The notes below the pieces were generated by a model. The model saw nothing but the letters and a program-made list of their open reading frames with translations, was not told where the DNA came from and ran no database searches. A stretch of DNA of 64,000 nt from an uncultured delta proteobacterium (GTDB lineage Bacteria; Myxococcota; Myxococcia; Myxococcales; 40CM-4-68-19). Location: contig CAIWCD010000018.1 of the NCBI GenBank assembly GCA_903911145.1, forward strand, positions 62,001-126,000, given 5' to 3'. The translations under genes and the position numbers were made by a program. Positions 61,316-64,000 of the stretch are shown here, piece after piece (positions within the stretch are counted from its first letter, which is position 1; the number at the start of each line of letters is the position of its first letter).

Positions 61316-62255
61316 TGTCCGCATCGAATCGCTGACGAAGATCTTCCGCGTCGGCTTCTGGGCGCGGAAAGTGACAGCTGTGCGCGATCTGTCACTCGAG
61401 GTGCGGCAGGGCGAGATCTTCGGACTGCTCGGTCCCAACGGCGCAGGCAAGACCACCACCATCAAAGTGCTGCTCGGGTTCGTGCAGCCGACGAGCGGCA
61501 CCGCGACGATCTGCGGGGCGGCGGCCGGCTCGATCGCGGCGCGCAAGAAGCTCGGCTTCCTTCCGGAGAATCCCGCTCTCTATGAATTCCTGCGCGGCGA
61601 CGAGTTCCTCGTCTTCGCGGGCCGCATGGCCGGGCTCTCCGCGCACGATGCGCGGGTGCAGAGCGAGAAGATGCTCGAGCAGGTCGGCCTCGCAGGTCGC
61701 GCGGATCGTCCCGTGCGCCGATTCTCGAAGGGCATGGTGCAACGGCTTGCGCTCGCGCAGGCGCTCATCGGCGATCCCGAACTGGTGATCCTCGACGAGC
61801 CGATGAGCGGGCTCGATCCGATCGGCCGCAAGGACGTGCGCGACATCATCCTCAAGCTGCGCACCGAGGGGCGGACGGTGCTCTTCTCCTCGCACATCCT
61901 CAGCGACGTCGAGGCGCTCTGCGATCGCGTCGGTCTCGTCGTTGACGGGCGACTGACTGACTGCGGTGCGCTCGGCGATCTCGTCGCGCCCGGCGCGCGC
62001 GCGTTCGAGTTGGTCATCGATGGTCTTGCTGGCGAGCTGCCTGCGCCTCTTGCGAAACTCATCGCGGCCGCGCAGGGAGCGGCCCGGCGCACCGATCGCA
62101 GCTGGCTCCTCACGTTCGTCAACGGGGCCGATGCGCAGGAGGCCGTGCGCCTCGCGCTTTCGCACGGCGGCGCGCTGGTGTCGTTCACGCCGCATCGGAA
62201 CACGCTCGAGGAGCTGTTCGTCTCGCGTGCACGAAGCACCGCGGTCACCTCGTGA
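61302..62255 (+). CDS. pilH: ABC transporter ATPase, PilH-like
   Basis: 317 aa from a TTG start with AGGAG upstream. Walker [12 protein letters not shown]-loop region [11 protein letters not shown], signature-like [16 protein letters not shown], Walker [20 protein letters not shown] and H-loop [14 protein letters not shown]; these are typical of ABC-2 export ATPases. Named PilH by synteny with Myxococcus pilG-pilH-pilI. Its likely permease partner, the pilI-like gene, is 4.3 kb away and in opposite orientation. It overlaps pilD by 4 nt (GTGA). Confidence 0.85.
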   Translation: MSETIVRIESLTKIFRVGFWARKVTAVRDLSLEVRQGEIFGLLGPNGAGKTTTIKVLLGFVQPTSGTATICGAAAGSIAARKKLGFLPENPALYEFLRGDEFLVFAGRMAGLSAHDARVQSEKMLEQVGLAGRADRPVRRFSKGMVQRLALAQALIGDPELVILDEPMSGLDPIGRKDVRDIILKLRTEGRTVLFSSHILSDVEALCDRVGLVVDGRLTDCGALGDLVAPGARAFELVIDGLAGELPAPLAKLIAAAQGAARRTDRSWLLTFVNGADAQEAVRLALSHGGALVSFTPHRNTLEELFVSRARSTAVTS

Positions 62256-63289
62256 TCGAACTCGTCTTCGCTGCTGCGCCTGGCCTCTGGTTTGGATTTG
62301 CCTTCGCGGTCGGTGCGGTGGTCGGCAGCTTCCTCAATGTCGTCATCGCCCGCGTTCCTGCGGGAGAGAGCGTCGTTCATCCGCGAAGCCGCTGCCCCCG
62401 CTGCAAGCAGCCGATCGCCTGGTTCGACAATCTGCCGATCGTCTCGTGGCTCGCTCTGCGTGCGCGCTGCCGCCACTGCAAACTGCCGATCAGCATTCGC
62501 TACCCGATCGTCGAGGCCTTGATGGGAGTGCTCGCGATCGCGATCGCGCGCGAGTTCGGGCCGACGCTTTCGGCCCTGGCGTTCTTTCTCGCCGCGAGCG
62601 CGCTGGTCGCGCTGGCCTACATCGATCTCGATACCTGGCTGCTGCCGCACGAAATCACGCTGCCGCTTCTCGCGGTCGGCCTCCTCTCTCCCCTCTGGAA
62701 TGGCGCGCTCGCGCTGCCGCTCACGGGCCTGATTCCCGGGTGGCCTTCGCTCGCGCTCGCGTTGATCTCCAGCGCCGGAGGTGCGCTCGCCGGTGGACTG
62801 TTCCTCGCCGCGATCGCGTTCATGGGAGAGCGCCTGGGACGAGAGTGGATGGGCTGGGGCGATGTGTGGCTGCTCGCGGGAATCGGCGCCTGGCTTGGTC
62901 TTCCGGCACTGCTGCCGGTGATGATGCTCGCGTCGGTGCAGGGCGCGCTGGTCGGCATTGTGCTGCTGCTGGCGGGACAGGCTCTCGGCGCGCGACCGGA
63001 TGCGACGCCACCCGCAACGGATCCGATGAACGATGCTCCAGCGCCGCAATCGCGCACGGCCGCGCCCAGTGCGGATGCGCGTGATGTCTCGCCCGCAGTT
63101 GCCGTTGCGCAGGACGAAGGCGAAGCGGCGAAAGGTGCCGTGGAACCAGAAGACGACGAGGAGTGGGTTCCTCCGCCGACCGCGGTTCCGTTTGGTCCCT
63201 TCCTCGTGCTCGGCGCGCTTGAGCAGTTGCTGCTTGGCGACCGCCTCTGGTCCGCCTGGATTTCTCTTCTGGCGAGACTGCTGCCGTGA
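62252..63289 (+). CDS. pilD: Prepilin peptidase/N-methyltransferase PilD
   Basis: 345 aa, GTG overlapping the pilH stop. N-terminal methyltransferase domain with the tetra-Cys zinc site [19 protein letters not shown] and [16 protein letters not shown]. Aspartyl peptidase residues lie in [15 protein letters not shown] and [16 protein letters not shown]. It cleaves the PilA leader at Gly-Phe and methylates the new N-terminus. Before the last helix ([15 protein letters not shown]) there is an extra Pro/Ala/acidic loop of about 70 residues ([19 protein letters not shown] to [10 protein letters not shown]), making it longer than the usual 260-290 aa. Confidence 0.95.
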   Translation: MIELVFAAAPGLWFGFAFAVGAVVGSFLNVVIARVPAGESVVHPRSRCPRCKQPIAWFDNLPIVSWLALRARCRHCKLPISIRYPIVEALMGVLAIAIAREFGPTLSALAFFLAASALVALAYIDLDTWLLPHEITLPLLAVGLLSPLWNGALALPLTGLIPGWPSLALALISSAGGALAGGLFLAAIAFMGERLGREWMGWGDVWLLAGIGAWLGLPALLPVMMLASVQGALVGIVLLLAGQALGARPDATPPATDPMNDAPAPQSRTAAPSADARDVSPAVAVAQDEGEAAKGAVEPEDDEEWVPPPTAVPFGPFLVLGALEQLLLGDRLWSAWISLLARLLP

Positions 63290-64000
63290 GCACACCGGCG
63301 AGCGGACTGCGCCTGCGCCTCTTCTCCGGCGTGCTCGGTGCGGGACTGCTCTCAGGCGCGCTGCTGGCGATCGCGCTGCTGCTCGACGTGCGCGATGTGC
63401 TCTACGCGCGGCGCCTCGCTGACGCGCGAGAATCGTTGCAGCAATCGTTGCATGACGCGCGCGCGCAGTGCGGCCCAGCGGTCGCTCAAGCGTGCCTTGA
63501 TGCGCTGCTTGCGCAGAGAAGTTCGCAGGGACTGCAGCGCAGCGAGAGCCCTTGTGTTGCGCCGATGCTTCGTGCGGGCGCGATGGCGACGCTCTGCGAG
63601 GCGCTTCCGGGCGGCGGCGGTCTTCGACTGACCATCCCGCTCGAGCCGGTGCGCGATCAGCTCCGTGCGCTCGATGAGCGGCTGCTCTTGTCTCTCGCGG
63701 CTTCGCTGGCGCTCTCGGTGCTGCTCTCGCTGGCGCTGCTGGAGCGCGGGGTTGTGCAGCGGTTGCGCGTCGCCATCTCAGCGCTCGAGAGCCTCGAGGC
63801 GCCGGGTGAGCACGCGCTCCTGCCGGAAGGCGGCGACGCGCTCGGGCGGCTCGGGGGGGCCGTGAATCGTTTCGGGAATCGTCTCACGGAGGAGCGCGCG
63901 CGGACGCAAGCGCAGATCGTCTCCTTGCAGCAGAGCAACCACGCGCTGGCCGATGAGCAGCGCGCGCTGCGCGAGACGCGGGCCGATCTCTCTCGCAGCG
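63286..64000 (+). CDS. Membrane sensor kinase N-terminus (PilS2-like), cut by window end
   Basis: The frame opens at a GTG at 63286 that overlaps the pilD stop (GTGA) and stays open to base 64000, giving 238 aa of a longer protein. Helix 1 ([20 protein letters not shown]) is followed by a periplasmic region of about 105 residues with four Cys, then helix 2 ([20 protein letters not shown]), a HAMP-like segment ([39 protein letters not shown]), and the start of a coiled coil ([20 protein letters not shown]). This is the usual front end of a histidine kinase. In Myxococcus the gene after pilD encodes the sensor PilS2, which fits. Kinase domains are beyond the window. Confidence 0.8.
   Translation, partial: MSTPASGLRLRLFSGVLGAGLLSGALLAIALLLDVRDVLYARRLADARESLQQSLHDARAQCGPAVAQACLDALLAQRSSQGLQRSESPCVAPMLRAGAMATLCEALPGGGGLRLTIPLEPVRDQLRALDERLLLSLAASLALSVLLSLALLERGVVQRLRVAISALESLEAPGEHALLPEGGDALGRLGGAVNRFGNRLTEERARTQAQIVSLQQSNHALADEQRALRETRADLSRS

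Overview
The window is GC-rich and gene-dense (about 52 protein genes, many overlapping by 4 nt) and most likely comes from a member of the Myxococcota. The best evidence is the right-hand third: a type IV pilus cluster in the order pilB-pilT-pilC-pilS-pilR, then pilA with genes matching the myxobacterial pilG/pilI/pilH ABC accessory system, pilD, and the start of a second sensor kinase. The organism is Gram-negative: TonB-ExbB-ExbD, TonB-dependent receptors, Pal, several lipoproteins and DsbD are all present. I found no tRNA, rRNA, CRISPR array, complete IS element or phage gene.

Layout. 1-2.95 kb: three tandem paralogues of a secreted or membrane protein, plus a decayed fourth copy. 3.1-6.2 kb: a radical-SAM activase-like gene coupled to a small protein, then pcnB. 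6.3-15.1 kb: a tonB-exbB-exbD-exbD operon divergent from an Oar-like TonB-dependent receptor and a large Ig-like lipoprotein. 15.3-20.2 kb: a minus-strand run (metallopeptidase-like protein, probable PPi-dependent phosphofructokinase, Tat-exported dehydrogenase subunit, GMC oxidoreductase, pseudouridine synthase). 20.3-28.3 kb: housekeeping and small genes (YhbY, MFS, radA, PilZ, glpK, esterase, DUF3467, HhH protein).

28.3-34.9 kb is a complete cobalamin uptake operon. A well-formed cobalamin riboswitch precedes a BtuB-type receptor, a beta-propeller lipoprotein, BtuF, BtuC and BtuD. The lipoprotein sits where Bacteroides places BtuG, which suggests an analogous surface B12-capture protein; this is the most interesting functional hypothesis here. 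34.9-48.8 kb: a DHA2 efflux pump, an LprI-like protein, Pal, an inositol-phosphatase-like enzyme, a minus-strand series for disulfide/thioredoxin chemistry and murein recycling (dsbD, hydrolase, large membrane protein, LD-carboxypeptidase, Mpl, TlpA-like lipoprotein), and ribF.

48.9-64 kb is the pilus cluster. A sigma-54 type promoter with exact GG-N10-GC spacing lies upstream of pilA, matching the adjacent PilS/PilR pair. The pilG-pilI pair, pilA and a YfhO-family membrane protein are on the minus strand, separating the permease gene from its likely ATPase gene pilH.

Unexplained structure. (a) A dispersed repeat built from a 15-bp unit occurs inside the radical-SAM gene, inside the signal peptide of the B12 lipoprotein and, truncated, upstream of radA; the two longer copies keep the reading frame open. 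(b) Pairs of TCGATAA spaced exactly 10 bp occur before pilT and pilH, with a variant inside mpl. (c) A long inverted repeat lies before mpl, and AT-rich perfect dyads occur at several gene ends.
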